Part shown: positions 8,181 to 15,753 of the stretch, one piece after another
How the letters are laid out: each line of letters starts with the position of its first letter
How positions within the stretch are numbered: the first letter of the stretch is position 1
Source of the DNA: Pasteurella canis
Lineage (GTDB): Bacteria > Pseudomonadota > Gammaproteobacteria > Enterobacterales > Pasteurellaceae
Assembly (NCBI RefSeq): GCF_900454865.1
Contig: NZ_UGTV01000015.1
Coordinates: 806,001 to 870,000, forward strand
Length of the DNA: 64,000 bases
Direction: 5' to 3'
Notes under the pieces: model-generated
What the model was told of the DNA's origin: nothing
Database searches by the model: none
Seen by the model: only the letters and a program-made list of their open reading frames with translations
Program-made: the position numbers and the translations under genes

Positions 8181-8449
8181 TTTCTAAGCCATCTATACGA
8201 TGTTGAACTTGATGTCTTTAATCATACTTTTATAAAAGTGTTTCTAAGCCATCTATACGATGTTGAACGAAGACGTTATGTTCTTAACCGATCCAGTTAC
8301 TTTTCTAAGCCATCTATACGATGTTGAACCTATAAATAGAACAATTTACCTCTCCTGTAGATTTCTAAGCCATCTATACGATGTTGAACTTATTCAAGTG
8401 TTTTTGGAGAATTTTATTATTTTTCTAAGCCATCTATACGATGTTTAAC
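8181..8449 (-). CRISPR. Orphan type I-F CRISPR mini-array: 5 repeats, 4 spacers
   Basis: Five 28 bp direct repeats at 8181-8208, 8241-8268, 8302-8329, 8362-8389 and 8422-8449 are separated by unrelated spacers of 32, 33, 32 and 32 nt. On the minus strand the repeat begins GTTCAACATCG and ends GATGGCTTAGAAA, with an internal CATC-GTATA-GATG dyad. This is the type I-F repeat form (GTTCAC...TAAGAAA). The repeat at 8422-8449 has one change (GTTAAAC). No cas gene is visible anywhere in the window. The orientation agrees with the leftward late operon. There is no AT-rich leader: a terminator lies about 18 bp before the first repeat. Confidence 0.93.
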
Positions 8450-8468
8450 ATTTGAATCTCTAAATATA

Positions 8469-8498
8469 AAAAGCCCCTCTGGGTCAAGGGGCTTTACA
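8469..8498 (-). terminator. Terminator between the VasI-like gene and the CRISPR array
   Basis: On the minus strand AAGCCCCTTGACCCAGAGGGGCTTTTTAT forms a GC-rich hairpin with a T tract. It follows the stop of the VasI-like gene and precedes the first CRISPR repeat. Array transcription would need read-through or a weak promoter overlapping this site (TTGACC lies in the loop). Confidence 0.85.
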
Positions 8499-8501
8499 AA
8501 C

Positions 8502-8996
8502 TTACCAATTACATGCTTTCCTTAAAGGTTCAATAGATTCCTTCAAACCTGAAATATTAAATGGCAAGGTGATTGGTGATTTACTATAAGGTGATACTTT
8601 CACCAACATTCTGTCTTTATCAAACATGGATTTAATCACTGAAAGAGGTTTTTTCACAAAAGTAGCTTCATAATCTGTTGAAGTATTCCAAGTTGCTTTA
8701 ATCGATTTATCTTTATCCAAGCGATACTCAACTCTTACATAATCATTGTCTAAATAAATTCCAGGATAATGAATAAACATCTCTGTTTTGTTATCTTTAC
8801 AACGAATCATCATACTAGCTCTCACACTTCTACCATACACATTAAAAGCTTCTAAAGATTTAGTAGTCATATAGACCGAAATGGAATCATTCATTTCAGA
8901 TCTTTCAAATGAAATATTCCAAATATCATGACTAAGATTAATATCCGCTATACAAATAACAGGAAATAAAGATGATATTAATATTAATTTTTTCAT
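8502..8996 (-). CDS. Exported VasI-like protein
   Basis: A 164-residue protein with an N-terminal signal peptide (about 1-17). Spaced motifs MIRCKDNKTEMFIHYP, YRLD, WNTSTDYEATF, ISGL and a terminal LRKACNW resemble the VasI/YPO-type family described near type VI secretion loci and also seen in prophages. A periplasmic location is predicted. The gene sits just downstream of another signal-peptide protein in the tail-operon island. Function unknown; envelope modification after infection or in lysogens is a guess. Confidence 0.65.
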   Translation of the reverse strand: MKKLILISSLFPVICIADINLSHDIWNISFERSEMNDSISVYMTTKSLEAFNVYGRSVRASMMIRCKDNKTEMFIHYPGIYLDNDYVRVEYRLDKDKSIKATWNTSTDYEATFVKKPLSVIKSMFDKDRMLVKVSPYSKSPITLPFNISGLKESIEPLRKACNW

Positions 8997-8997
8997 A

Positions 8998-9516
8998 CTA
9001 TTTCTCCAGCTTTTTTAGTATTGTTTGCTTCAATGCCGTCATTTCTTCTGGAGAGAAATTTTCGGTTTCTTCACAGACTTTTAAAGAAATTTCTGATGAA
9101 TCAATAATATTCTTGAGATTCTTATTAGTTAAATCCACATAAAAAGACTCTTCATATTTTTTGGGTGTATTCATAATTCTATTTAAGTCTTCATCATCTT
9201 TCGATAAGACATCTTCTGCATACACTCGGCTACCATTACTTCTTAGTCTAATTGATTCGGGAATTAAAGGTTTTTCATCTAAAAGTATAGAGAAAGACTC
9301 ATAACAATTTATATATTTTCTTTCCTGATTTTCTTTTGAGAATGCTAACACATTAGTTTTAGGCGTAAGAAGCAAAACTTTAATCCAGTTAGTAGACTCA
9401 GGATCTCCAATGCTTACTGTATATTCTCCCTTAACATCATCGTTTTCAAATTTAATATTAGGATTAGCTAAAGCTAATACAGGTATCATAAAAAAAGAAA
9501 AGAATAGTTTTCTCAT
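8998..9516 (-). CDS. Exported protein of unknown function
   Basis: A 172-residue protein starting at ATG 9516, chosen because GGAGAA lies 7 bases upstream and the first 18 residues (MRKLFFSFFMIPVLALA) form a clean signal peptide; a longer in-frame start at 9588 lacks these. The mature part is charged, with two cysteines (the second near residue 148). It ends one base before the VasI-like gene, so the two look like a pair. No family recognised. Confidence 0.6.
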   Translation of the reverse strand: MRKLFFSFFMIPVLALANPNIKFENDDVKGEYTVSIGDPESTNWIKVLLLTPKTNVLAFSKENQERKYINCYESFSILLDEKPLIPESIRLRSNGSRVYAEDVLSKDDEDLNRIMNTPKKYEESFYVDLTNKNLKNIIDSSEISLKVCEETENFSPEEMTALKQTILKKLEK

Positions 9517-9627
9517 TATTATTCTCCAGTTTGTAAAAGTATGTAAATTATACAAAACTGGAGAATGTTTTTCTGTGATGAACTTCAAATTATCGACTCG
9601 CCAAAAACTTCATTGTTTTATTCACAA

Positions 9628-9780
9628 TTACCACCAGCGAATTGCATTAATCAAATCAGGTAGTACCCACGACATACCAAAAATAAAACTTAAAACCACA
9701 ACAACGTAAGCAAAACGGCGAGCTGTTGCATCTTTTGAAATAACTTCTAGCATTTTTGCCACCTCTATATTAAAATTCAT
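9628..9780 (-). CDS. 50-residue membrane protein, RRFAY family copy 1
   Basis: ATG at 9780 follows AAGAGGAC. The product starts MNFNIEVAKMLEVISK, has the motif ARRFAY, then one hydrophobic helix and ends in RWW. A paralogue with the same start, RRFAY motif and leader lies at 17211-17363. Both are preceded by a strong hairpin terminator. Conservation of protein and leader in two places argues that the short frame is real. No known family; probable single-pass inner membrane protein. Confidence 0.6.
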   Translation of the reverse strand: MNFNIEVAKMLEVISKDATARRFAYVVVVLSFIFGMSWVLPDLINAIRWW

Positions 9781-9821
9781 CTTGATTTATGTCCTCTTAG
9801 TCAGATTAAGTGGATAATAAA

Positions 9822-9856
9822 AAAACCCCGAACACTGCGAATGTTTGGGGTTTGTT
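9822..9856 (-). terminator. Hairpin terminator before the RRFAY copy 1 gene
   Basis: On the minus strand AACCCCAAACATTCGCAG/TGTTCGGGGTT is followed by seven T residues. It separates the upstream antirepressor unit from the small membrane gene. An analogous hairpin precedes copy 2 at about 17404-17438. Confidence 0.75.
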
Positions 9857-9890
9857 TTTTGGAGTATGCTTCAAATATTGGTAATAACAA

Positions 9891-9918
9891 AAAGGCATGG
9901 TTGTTATGACCATGCCTT
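9891..9918 (-). terminator. Terminator after the antirepressor gene at 9917
   Basis: AAGGCATGGTCATAACAACCATGCCTTTTT on the minus strand forms a perfect ten-base-pair stem with a T tract and overlaps the stop codon of the antirepressor gene. Confidence 0.85.
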
Positions 9919-10435
9919 AAATTTCTAGGAATAAATCCATTTGCTGAATCGCTGCAAACTCTCGCTCAAGTTCAGCCTTTTCTTTTTTGCATTCGTTTAA
10001 CGCCTTTCCTTTTTGGCTAGATCGCATTTTGTAATCTGCCATTTTAGCTCGCCAAGCCTCTGTTTTATTCTTCACTTCATCTCGACGAGCAATACCTGTT
10101 GTCCAATAATCCCATAAAGCAAGGAAACATTCTTCTTGGTAGTTTTCCAATCGCTCTTTTAAATCTGAACGCACTTTATTTGGGTTGATTGAGAACAGCC
10201 AACCATTTAATTTCTTGATTGGCATACACAACATTTCGTATTGTTTGCCATCTTTTCCAGTTGTAGGCATATGTACACAACTGAATTTTTCCTTTTGTTT
10301 ATTGAGTTTCTGAGCTTGTCTAGCCCATTCTAACCCAATCCCTAACACAATCTCACGCATTGCCACATAAGCCACGCCGTTGTTATCAATTAACGTAATT
10401 TCTTGACCTAAAAAATCTGTTTTTAATGCTTGCAT
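9917..10435 (-). CDS. Antirepressor-like protein (P22_AR_N domain) with leader F
   Basis: A 172-residue protein starting at ATG 10435, preceded by AACAGGAGC; an upstream in-frame extension would read through the leader terminator and is unlikely. Residues 1-125 are a P22-antirepressor N domain (LGIGLEWARQ, LCMPIKKLNGWLFSINPNKVRSD, YQEECFLALWDYW). The C-terminal 40 residues are a charged coiled coil, unlike its paralogues. It is not preceded by a C4 RNA but by a different conserved leader shared with the Rha gene at 19682-20149. Confidence 0.8.
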   Translation of the reverse strand: MQALKTDFLGQEITLIDNNGVAYVAMREIVLGIGLEWARQAQKLNKQKEKFSCVHMPTTGKDGKQYEMLCMPIKKLNGWLFSINPNKVRSDLKERLENYQEECFLALWDYWTTGIARRDEVKNKTEAWRAKMADYKMRSSQKGKALNECKKEKAELEREFAAIQQMDLFLEI

Positions 10436-10464
10436 AAAGATGCTCCTGTTAAATTTTGAGTAAT

Positions 10465-10554
10465 AAAAAACCCCGACCATTTCTGATCGAGGTTGTTTGT
10501 TGCCCACAACGTTCCTACCTTTCGGCTTGGTATCTACCAATTTAAAGATGTTTG
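10465..10554 (-). ncRNA. Conserved structured leader F (terminator-type)
   Basis: On the minus strand this leader reads CAAACATCTTTAAAT, a small hairpin (GGTAGATACC), AGGTAGGAACGTTG, then a CCTCGATCAGAAATGGTCGGGG hairpin with a T tract, followed by the ribosome-binding site. The leader at 20178-20267 shares the first block, the AGGTAGGNACGTTG block and the terminator. Two conserved blocks ahead of a terminator suggest an attenuator that controls regulator expression. I do not recognise a named RNA family. Confidence 0.6.
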
Positions 10555-10696
10555 AGAAATTTTACGCATAAAAAAAGCCAAAAAGTAATTAGTTACAATT
10601 TGGCTATTTTGGGAAATCTTACTGCAAAAATAATAAGCAGTCAATTTTTAATACTCCCCAAAAAATATTAACCTTATTTTTGAGATGATGATTCTT

Positions 10697-11385
10697 TTAT
10701 CGACTCGCCAAAAACTCTGCACTTCCGTCATCTTCCAATTCTTCTGTTTTCTGCTCTTTATAAAATGGCATAAAGTCAGTTAATTCCATTGGTTTTGATT
10801 TTGGATCACGATTAATCATTGCGAGTAAATGTGATATTTGAGCCGTGCGATAATCTTCACGCCAAAGTCCAAACGGCTGTTCATTGTAGAATTGTTGGTA
10901 TTCTTCCAAGTGCTGCTCTGGCATTTGTTCGATTTCTGCTAAGGTTTTACCCAACGCAAGCGACAGATTGATTTGGAACTTGCGTCGGTTCGTTAGTTTT
11001 TTGTTTCTTCTTCCTTTGGGTTGATTACTTCAGTTAATTTTTCAAAGACTTCTTTGTCTAACTGCGAAAGTGCGGCTAAATCTTCTTCATTTTCTGCATC
11101 AAACAGATTATTCCCATCTTCATCGCACAGGCGGATCGCTAACGTGCGGGTTAATGTATGGGGATCGTAAATTTTCGCTAATTGCTTAGTTAATTCTTCC
11201 GTATCGTCAAAATTTAATTCAATCCCTTGTGATTGTGCAATTTTAACTAAACGTTGTTGTTGTCCGTAAAGCTGTTCGTTGACTTCACCTACATTAAATT
11301 CACGTACATAATATTCTGCACCGTTAATTTCCAGTTTTGTTAAACGTGGTTTATTTTTTAAAAGTGTTTCTCGTGTGCCTTTCAT
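10697..11385 (-). CDS. Tail assembly chaperone GT fusion made by -1 frameshift
   Basis: The G frame (10993-11385) ends at AAAAAAC TAA. Slipping back one base at A AAA AAC (11002-10996) moves ribosomes into a frame that continues through LGKTLAEIEQMP to a stop at 10697. The downstream part has the DUF4035-like pattern (FGLWREDYR, QISHLLAMINRD) of the gpT portion. In lambda and relatives G and GT are tail assembly chaperones produced by programmed frameshifting in a fixed ratio. Here the heptamer lies directly before the G stop codon. Confidence 0.8.
10993..11385 (-). CDS. Tail assembly chaperone gpG
   Basis: A 130-residue protein starting at ATG 11385. It has the lambda gpG-like layout: a small beta-rich N part (LEINGAEYYVREFNVGEV), an acidic middle and a helical C part ending KEEETKN. 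It follows the tail tube gene, as in lambda. Its 3' end carries the slippery heptamer that yields the GT fusion. gpG coats the tape measure protein before tube polymerisation. Confidence 0.8.
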   Translation of the reverse strand: MKGTRETLLKNKPRLTKLEINGAEYYVREFNVGEVNEQLYGQQQRLVKIAQSQGIELNFDDTEELTKQLAKIYDPHTLTRTLAIRLCDEDGNNLFDAENEEDLAALSQLDKEVFEKLTEVINPKEEETKN

Positions 11386-11406
11386 TAGTTTTTCCTTTTG
11401 TAAGCA

Positions 11407-11434
11407 ATAAAAAAGCCCTCGATTGAGGGCTGTT
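11407..11434 (-). terminator. Terminator between tail tube and G genes
   Basis: A GCCCTCAATCGAGGGC hairpin followed by six T residues on the minus strand. It would lower expression of everything downstream relative to the abundant tube protein. Confidence 0.85.
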
Positions 11435-11439
11435 TATGG

Positions 11440-12090
11440 TTAAGCGACTGGTAATAAGTAGTCACGTTTTGATTGCTTGATCGTAATACCTGATTCAAAC
11501 TTGCCTTTAACTTCACCACTGATGTTAGCACCCGTTTGGATAAAGCCTGTACCGTAAAGTGAACCTTGATTTTCCTTGAAGACAATCAAGTATGGGAACG
11601 TTTCTTTGCCGTAGAATTTCTTACGCAAGTCGGCTTGCATCACTGTTGCTGGCGCATAAAAGAAAGTTAACTTCACCGAACCGAGTTCAATATCCCCAGG
11701 CTCTGTTTCAGTCCCTTCACTGCACATAGTCGTCACATCTTCTTCGGTCAAGGTGTCACCGTCTTTTTCGATGTTCTTGATTGCGCAGAAATTAGATGAC
11801 CATTTTACTTTTGCCATTTTAGCATTCGCAAAATCCGTTGGTTTGTCTTGGTTTGACCAATCCACTTCATCGGCAAGGGTAATAGTATTGTTATCCACAC
11901 CTTTAACTGGGTAATAACCATCAAGTGCTCCTAGTCCTGTGATTTTAATACAATCACCTTTTTTCAAACCGTGACTTGCTACTGTGATTTTGGCATTAGG
12001 TGAAACTTCACAAGCCGTAATTGCTTTTTCAGCTTCGACACCAGTGCCGAGATAAAATTTTGTTCCTTGGAACGGGGTTGTTTTAGCCAT
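11440..12090 (-). CDS. Tail tube protein (gpV-like)
   Basis: A 216-residue protein placed between gpU-like and G genes, where lambda encodes its major tail protein V. It starts MAKTTPFQGTKFYLGTG and has a beta-rich composition with the pattern DGDTLTEEDVTTM and an acidic segment ETEPGDIELGS common in siphovirus tube proteins. It forms the stacked rings of the tail tube. Start overlaps the gpU-like stop. A terminator follows, consistent with high stoichiometry. Confidence 0.82.
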   Translation of the reverse strand: MAKTTPFQGTKFYLGTGVEAEKAITACEVSPNAKITVASHGLKKGDCIKITGLGALDGYYPVKGVDNNTITLADEVDWSNQDKPTDFANAKMAKVKWSSNFCAIKNIEKDGDTLTEEDVTTMCSEGTETEPGDIELGSVKLTFFYAPATVMQADLRKKFYGKETFPYLIVFKENQGSLYGTGFIQTGANISGEVKGKFESGITIKQSKRDYLLPVA

Positions 12091-12500
12091 TAGTTTTCTC
12101 CTTCTAATCCATATTCGATATTAAATTGAATTTGTGAAACGTACCAAGTACGTTGTTGTTGATCTTGCTCGTAGCTATATGCTGTCAATGCAATACTATC
12201 TAGGTGTATAAATTCTGCTTGTTCTAAGCAATCGGCAACTTGCTGAGCAATCTCATCTAGTTCATTTTCACCATTGTCAATAGATTTGATGTAAATCGCC
12301 ACGTTGAGTTTGGCTTGCCATTGGTCGTAACAAGTCGTAGCCTCTTGACAAAATGCATCATCAATAAAAACCGCAATGGCTTTCTGCTCTTCATCAATAT
12401 TGATGAACGAAGGGCTACCGTTATAGAAATACTCAACATCGCTAATTTTCTTTTTCAGAAAAGTGAGGACTTCCTCTCGAATTTGAGAATGGATTTTCAT
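12090..12500 (-). CDS. Minor tail protein U-like (tail terminator)
   Basis: A 136-residue protein with the gpU-like layout: an N-terminal helix (HSQIREEVLTFL), FYNGSPSFI, AVFIDDA and a C-terminal RTWYVSQIQFNIEYGLE. The family caps the tail tube and joins it to the head. Its stop overlaps the tube gene start by one base, and its start abuts the gpZ-like gene. Order Z-U-V matches lambda. Confidence 0.8.
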   Translation of the reverse strand: MKIHSQIREEVLTFLKKKISDVEYFYNGSPSFINIDEEQKAIAVFIDDAFCQEATTCYDQWQAKLNVAIYIKSIDNGENELDEIAQQVADCLEQAEFIHLDSIALTAYSYEQDQQQRTWYVSQIQFNIEYGLEGEN

Positions 12501-13027
12501 TATTTTCTCCGTAATGAAGCTGAGAGATTTTTGGATAATTCCTGTCTAAGTTGTTCAGGATAATCCACCAACTCTTTTTGAAAAGCGTTAGTTAAAGGCG
12601 TTGCCAGTGGGATTTTTGCCACATCAATCCCATAACGTTCTCGCCCTTGACGAAACATTATGTGTGTTCTCCCATTAGCAAGCCGCTGAACAAAGCCACG
12701 GGAAACTGAATGCCGCCCTACTCGTAACACACCTTTGCGAGAAGAAATGCGGTTGCGTTTAGTTTCCAACACACGGATTAACGGCATATGGCTGCGATTA
12801 ACTCGAATAATCGCTTTCGGATTATTTGCCGTTGGCGAGAATGTAAGCCTTGCTCTGCCACGCACCGTTTTTGCATTAACACCTATCTGCTGCGCAACAT
12901 TTTTAGTTGCTTTTTTCATTGCCGATTTTGCAATTTTTCGGAGAGATTTTGCCGCTTGTTTATTGACGTCACGTTGCAGTTTTTGCATTGCTTGGCGTAA
13001 CTCACGCTCACCTGTGATTTTGCTCAT
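12500..13027 (-). CDS. Minor tail protein Z-like (tail completion)
   Basis: A 175-residue, very basic protein (KQAAKSLRKIAKSAMKKATK) with the mid-region GRARLTFSPTANNPKAI typical of lambda gpZ / HK97 gp10-like proteins. It takes part in joining heads to tails. It is tightly packed between the FII-like and U-like genes. The high Lys/Arg content is normal for this family. Confidence 0.78.
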   Translation of the reverse strand: MSKITGERELRQAMQKLQRDVNKQAAKSLRKIAKSAMKKATKNVAQQIGVNAKTVRGRARLTFSPTANNPKAIIRVNRSHMPLIRVLETKRNRISSRKGVLRVGRHSVSRGFVQRLANGRTHIMFRQGRERYGIDVAKIPLATPLTNAFQKELVDYPEQLRQELSKNLSASLRRK

Positions 13028-13030
13028 CGC

Positions 13031-13333
13031 TTACTCCAGCTGTAATACGATCATTCCATCGACAAAGTGGTAGGATTTAACCAGATATTTCTTGCCATTT
13101 CCGACCACTTTATCGTCTAAACGGGGCTTATAGCCTGATGTACGAAAGAGGGTTAAGGTTCGCAATGTGCCGTTTAATGCTTGCTCCTCATAAGAATGAA
13201 GCCCCTCCATAATGCGAGGAGCTTCGTCATAAGTTGCAGGATAAGGCTTATTGTTAATTAGCCATTCCGACATCATTGTTTGAGTGATGGTTTGATCTGC
13301 CAGTGATAACGCCTGCTCAAAAGGGCTAGACAT
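13031..13333 (-). CDS. Head-tail joining protein (FII-like)
   Basis: A 100-residue protein (MSSPFEQALSLADQTI... VVGNGKKYLVKSYHFVDGMIVLQLE) at the position of the lambda gpFII-type or ATP-binding-sugar-transporter-like head-tail adaptor. The beta-rich C-terminal half fits. It overlaps the preceding gene by 8 bases. The exact subfamily is inferred mainly from order. Confidence 0.68.
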   Translation of the reverse strand: MSSPFEQALSLADQTITQTMMSEWLINNKPYPATYDEAPRIMEGLHSYEEQALNGTLRTLTLFRTSGYKPRLDDKVVGNGKKYLVKSYHFVDGMIVLQLE

Positions 13334-13652
13334 TGATCTTCACATCAACTTCTGCAGATGATGTGCCTGAGTTTGACCAAGCAATACCAAGGCGTTTATG
13401 AGAGCCTTTTGTGGTTGTGGCTTCGCCAGCAGCATTATCCCAATATAAAATTGCACCTTGTTGAATATCGTCTGATTGTTTGGCTTTCACACGCCATACG
13501 CCACCTACAATACCTGTACCCGTTGCTTGATTTTCAATATCTGTGACTGCAATGGCGTTGAGGTCATTGATTTGTACAACATCGCCGCTTTTAGTTGCTT
13601 TTGTCGCAACAAAATCAATGGTGTCACCATTTTGAATAAAGTTTTTAGCCAT
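13326..13652 (-). CDS. DUF2190-type capsid decoration/stabilisation protein
   Basis: A 108-residue small beta protein (MAKNFIQNGDTIDFVATKATKSGDVV... GTGIVGGVWRVKA... GAILYWDN) matching the DUF2190 family found directly after major capsid genes. These proteins are thought to decorate capsids. It lies between the protease-capsid fusion and the joining gene and is preceded by a terminator after the capsid gene. Confidence 0.75.
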   Translation of the reverse strand: MAKNFIQNGDTIDFVATKATKSGDVVQINDLNAIAVTDIENQATGTGIVGGVWRVKAKQSDDIQQGAILYWDNAAGEATTTKGSHKRLGIAWSNSGTSSAEVDVKINV

Positions 13653-13678
13653 AAGAATTTTCCTTATTTTTGATAATA

Positions 13679-13706
13679 AAAAACCGCACTAATTAAAGTG
13701 CGGTCA
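13679..13706 (-). terminator. Uptake-sequence dyad terminator after the capsid gene
   Basis: ACCGCACTTTAATTAGTGCGGT followed by six T residues on the minus strand: an inverted pair of Haemophilus-type uptake cores acting as a hairpin terminator downstream of the most abundant product. Confidence 0.82.
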
Positions 13707-13719
13707 GTTTTGGGAGAAT

Positions 13720-15753
13720 TTACGCATTTGTTACACGTACAATACCACGATGATCTAGTACATTTACACCAGCATCAATGCGCACTTTGGTTGTCACGCC
13801 ATCTACAGTGAAACCAGTTTGCTGATCGATAAATGGTGTTTCTACGCCGTTGAGGTAGGATACTTCAATAGCCTCTTTGTTGAGCAAGTACCAAACTTTA
13901 GGATTAATGCCTTGTAGACGTTGTGATTTAGTCACAGGCACCACATTTTGCAATGGGTTGATAATGCCCGCGTTAATATCCGCACCCTCAACAGAACTTG
14001 AGCCTAATACCTGTTTAGTTTTGGTAAATAAAGATGTTGGTGTGAGTAAAACATCTGGCTCAATAGCTAATTGTTTGCCATCAAAAGATTTTTGAGCATT
14101 CATTAATTGAATTGCTTGATCAATGGTTGTCACATCAATTTTGCCATTGGTTAAGGTGTTTTTGTGAGTTGCATCATACAATTTCTTGCCATCGTAGGTC
14201 ATCACAGGATCACCAGTTAATTGGGCAAACACTAAATCTGCGATAGTTGCTCGTGCCGCTTGACCAAGTTTGAATGGAATAGCTGTTAGCATATTCATAT
14301 CATCATTGATGATCGTTTGGCGTGTAATGCTAAATAAGCCACCATAGGTTGCCAAAGATACGTGCGTACCTGTATCACCCAATGTTACATAGGTGTACTC
14401 AGCCCCTTCTCGCACCATTGGTAGGCTGTCAAAACCACCTAAGCCTACTCGATAGGCAGGACGGAAATCCGTTAAGGTTCCTTTATGTGTCCAGCTTTCA
14501 AAGTTTTCTTTGCTTTCTTCCCAACCACGAAGCACAGATTTATGTGCTACATCAATGAGAATTTGACCAAAGTCACTTGTAGAATGCGTGAACGCCATAC
14601 CTACAATTTGCATTGGATTGTAATTTAATACGCTGACACCACGATCAACTAATGAGGCACGAGCCAACTCACGTAAGGTCATTGCATTGTAAGCATTGTC
14701 TTTCTCTGCTTTATCGACACCAGCACGAGCAAGTAAAGCGGATTTAACACTATCGCCTACAAGATTACCATTACCAGCATAAATATGGTTTTGTGGTACG
14801 CTTGGCGTAGTGTTTTCGCCTAATTTGGCGAGTAACTTGTCTTTGGCTTGCTCTGCTGTCATTGATACATCAGCAAGACAATCTGCCATTAAGCCATCAT
14901 ATTTATCGCCGAAAGCGGCAAAAGTAGCTTTAATTTTAGCGTTGCGTTCCGCTAATGCCGAAATAGGATCGACACTAGACGAAAGATCGGTCGGGTTTTC
15001 TGGATTTTTTGCAACTGGTTGAGCTTCTGCGACAGGTGATGTCGTTTGAGCAGGTTGTTGCGGTTTAGCGTTGCCTTGTGGGGCAAACAACATTTCTTTC
15101 ATTGCTTTTGGCATATTTGCGTACTCCTTGATACGTTCTGATTGAATAGTTGCCATTGCCTTCACAGGCTCGGCGAGTTTATCGGCAAAACCTTGCTCAA
15201 CACATTCTTTACCGTTGAGCCAAGTTTCTTTAGCTAGCATTTCTGCTAATTCTTCGTGGCTTTTGCCTGTTTTTTTGGCATAAGCGGGGATTAAGGTGTT
15301 TTCGACTTTATCGAGTAAGTCGGCGTATTTCCGCATATCTTCAGCATCACCGCCTTGAATACCCCAAGGTTTGTGGATCATCATCATTGCGTTTTCGGGC
15401 ATAATGACCGTATCCCCCACCATTGCAATAACCGATGCCATAGATGCAGCAAGACCGTCGATATAGACGGTCTTTGTTGCTGAGTGATTGTTAAGTAGGT
15501 TGTAGATAGCAATTCCGTCAAACACCGAACCACCAGGGGAATGAATATGTAAGTCGATGTTTTTGAGATTGCCAAGGGCTTTTAAATCCTTAGCAAATTG
15601 TTGTGCCGAAATCCCCCAGCCGCCAATTTCTTCATAGATTGATATTTCAGCAGTATCATTCGCAGCCGCTTTGATAGTAAACCAAGACTGATTATTCGTC
15701 TTGGTTGCTGTCCCCATCGCCATCGGCGGTAGAATCATTTTTGTTTTTTCCAT
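13720..15753 (-). CDS. Fused head maturation protease and major capsid protein
   Basis: A 677-residue protein. Residues about 25-215 form a ClpP-like (S14) protease with HSPGGSVFDG, the nucleophile region GLAASMAS (Ser104) and MMIHKPWG (His127). Residues 220-330 form a Pro/Gln/Ala-rich linker and helical scaffold-like region. About 340-677 is an HK97-fold capsid domain (FGQILIDVAHKS, DFRPAYRVGLGGFDSL, IDAGVNVLDHRGIVR). The family is usually two genes; here they are one frame. The protease would cut itself and the scaffold from the capsid. Its start overlaps the portal gene by 62 bases in another frame. Confidence 0.9.
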   Translation of the reverse strand: MEKTKMILPPMAMGTATKTNNQSWFTIKAAANDTAEISIYEEIGGWGISAQQFAKDLKALGNLKNIDLHIHSPGGSVFDGIAIYNLLNNHSATKTVYIDGLAASMASVIAMVGDTVIMPENAMMMIHKPWGIQGGDAEDMRKYADLLDKVENTLIPAYAKKTGKSHEELAEMLAKETWLNGKECVEQGFADKLAEPVKAMATIQSERIKEYANMPKAMKEMLFAPQGNAKPQQPAQTTSPVAEAQPVAKNPENPTDLSSSVDPISALAERNAKIKATFAAFGDKYDGLMADCLADVSMTAEQAKDKLLAKLGENTTPSVPQNHIYAGNGNLVGDSVKSALLARAGVDKAEKDNAYNAMTLRELARASLVDRGVSVLNYNPMQIVGMAFTHSTSDFGQILIDVAHKSVLRGWEESKENFESWTHKGTLTDFRPAYRVGLGGFDSLPMVREGAEYTYVTLGDTGTHVSLATYGGLFSITRQTIINDDMNMLTAIPFKLGQAARATIADLVFAQLTGDPVMTYDGKKLYDATHKNTLTNGKIDVTTIDQAIQLMNAQKSFDGKQLAIEPDVLLTPTSLFTKTKQVLGSSSVEGADINAGIINPLQNVVPVTKSQRLQGINPKVWYLLNKEAIEVSYLNGVETPFIDQQTGFTVDGVTTKVRIDAGVNVLDHRGIVRVTNA

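Noticed and set aside
8260..8448. A 62-codon plus-strand frame with repeated FLSHLYDV
   Set aside because: It is the translation of the CRISPR repeats and spacers; the protein repeats follow the 28 bp DNA repeats and there is no ribosome-binding site.
8469..8498. A CRISPR leader
   Set aside because: The sequence before the first repeat is a terminator hairpin of the upstream gene and not an AT-rich leader.
9601..9709. Plus-strand frame ending near 9709
   Set aside because: It runs antisense to the RRFAY gene and the exported protein gene, with no start signal.
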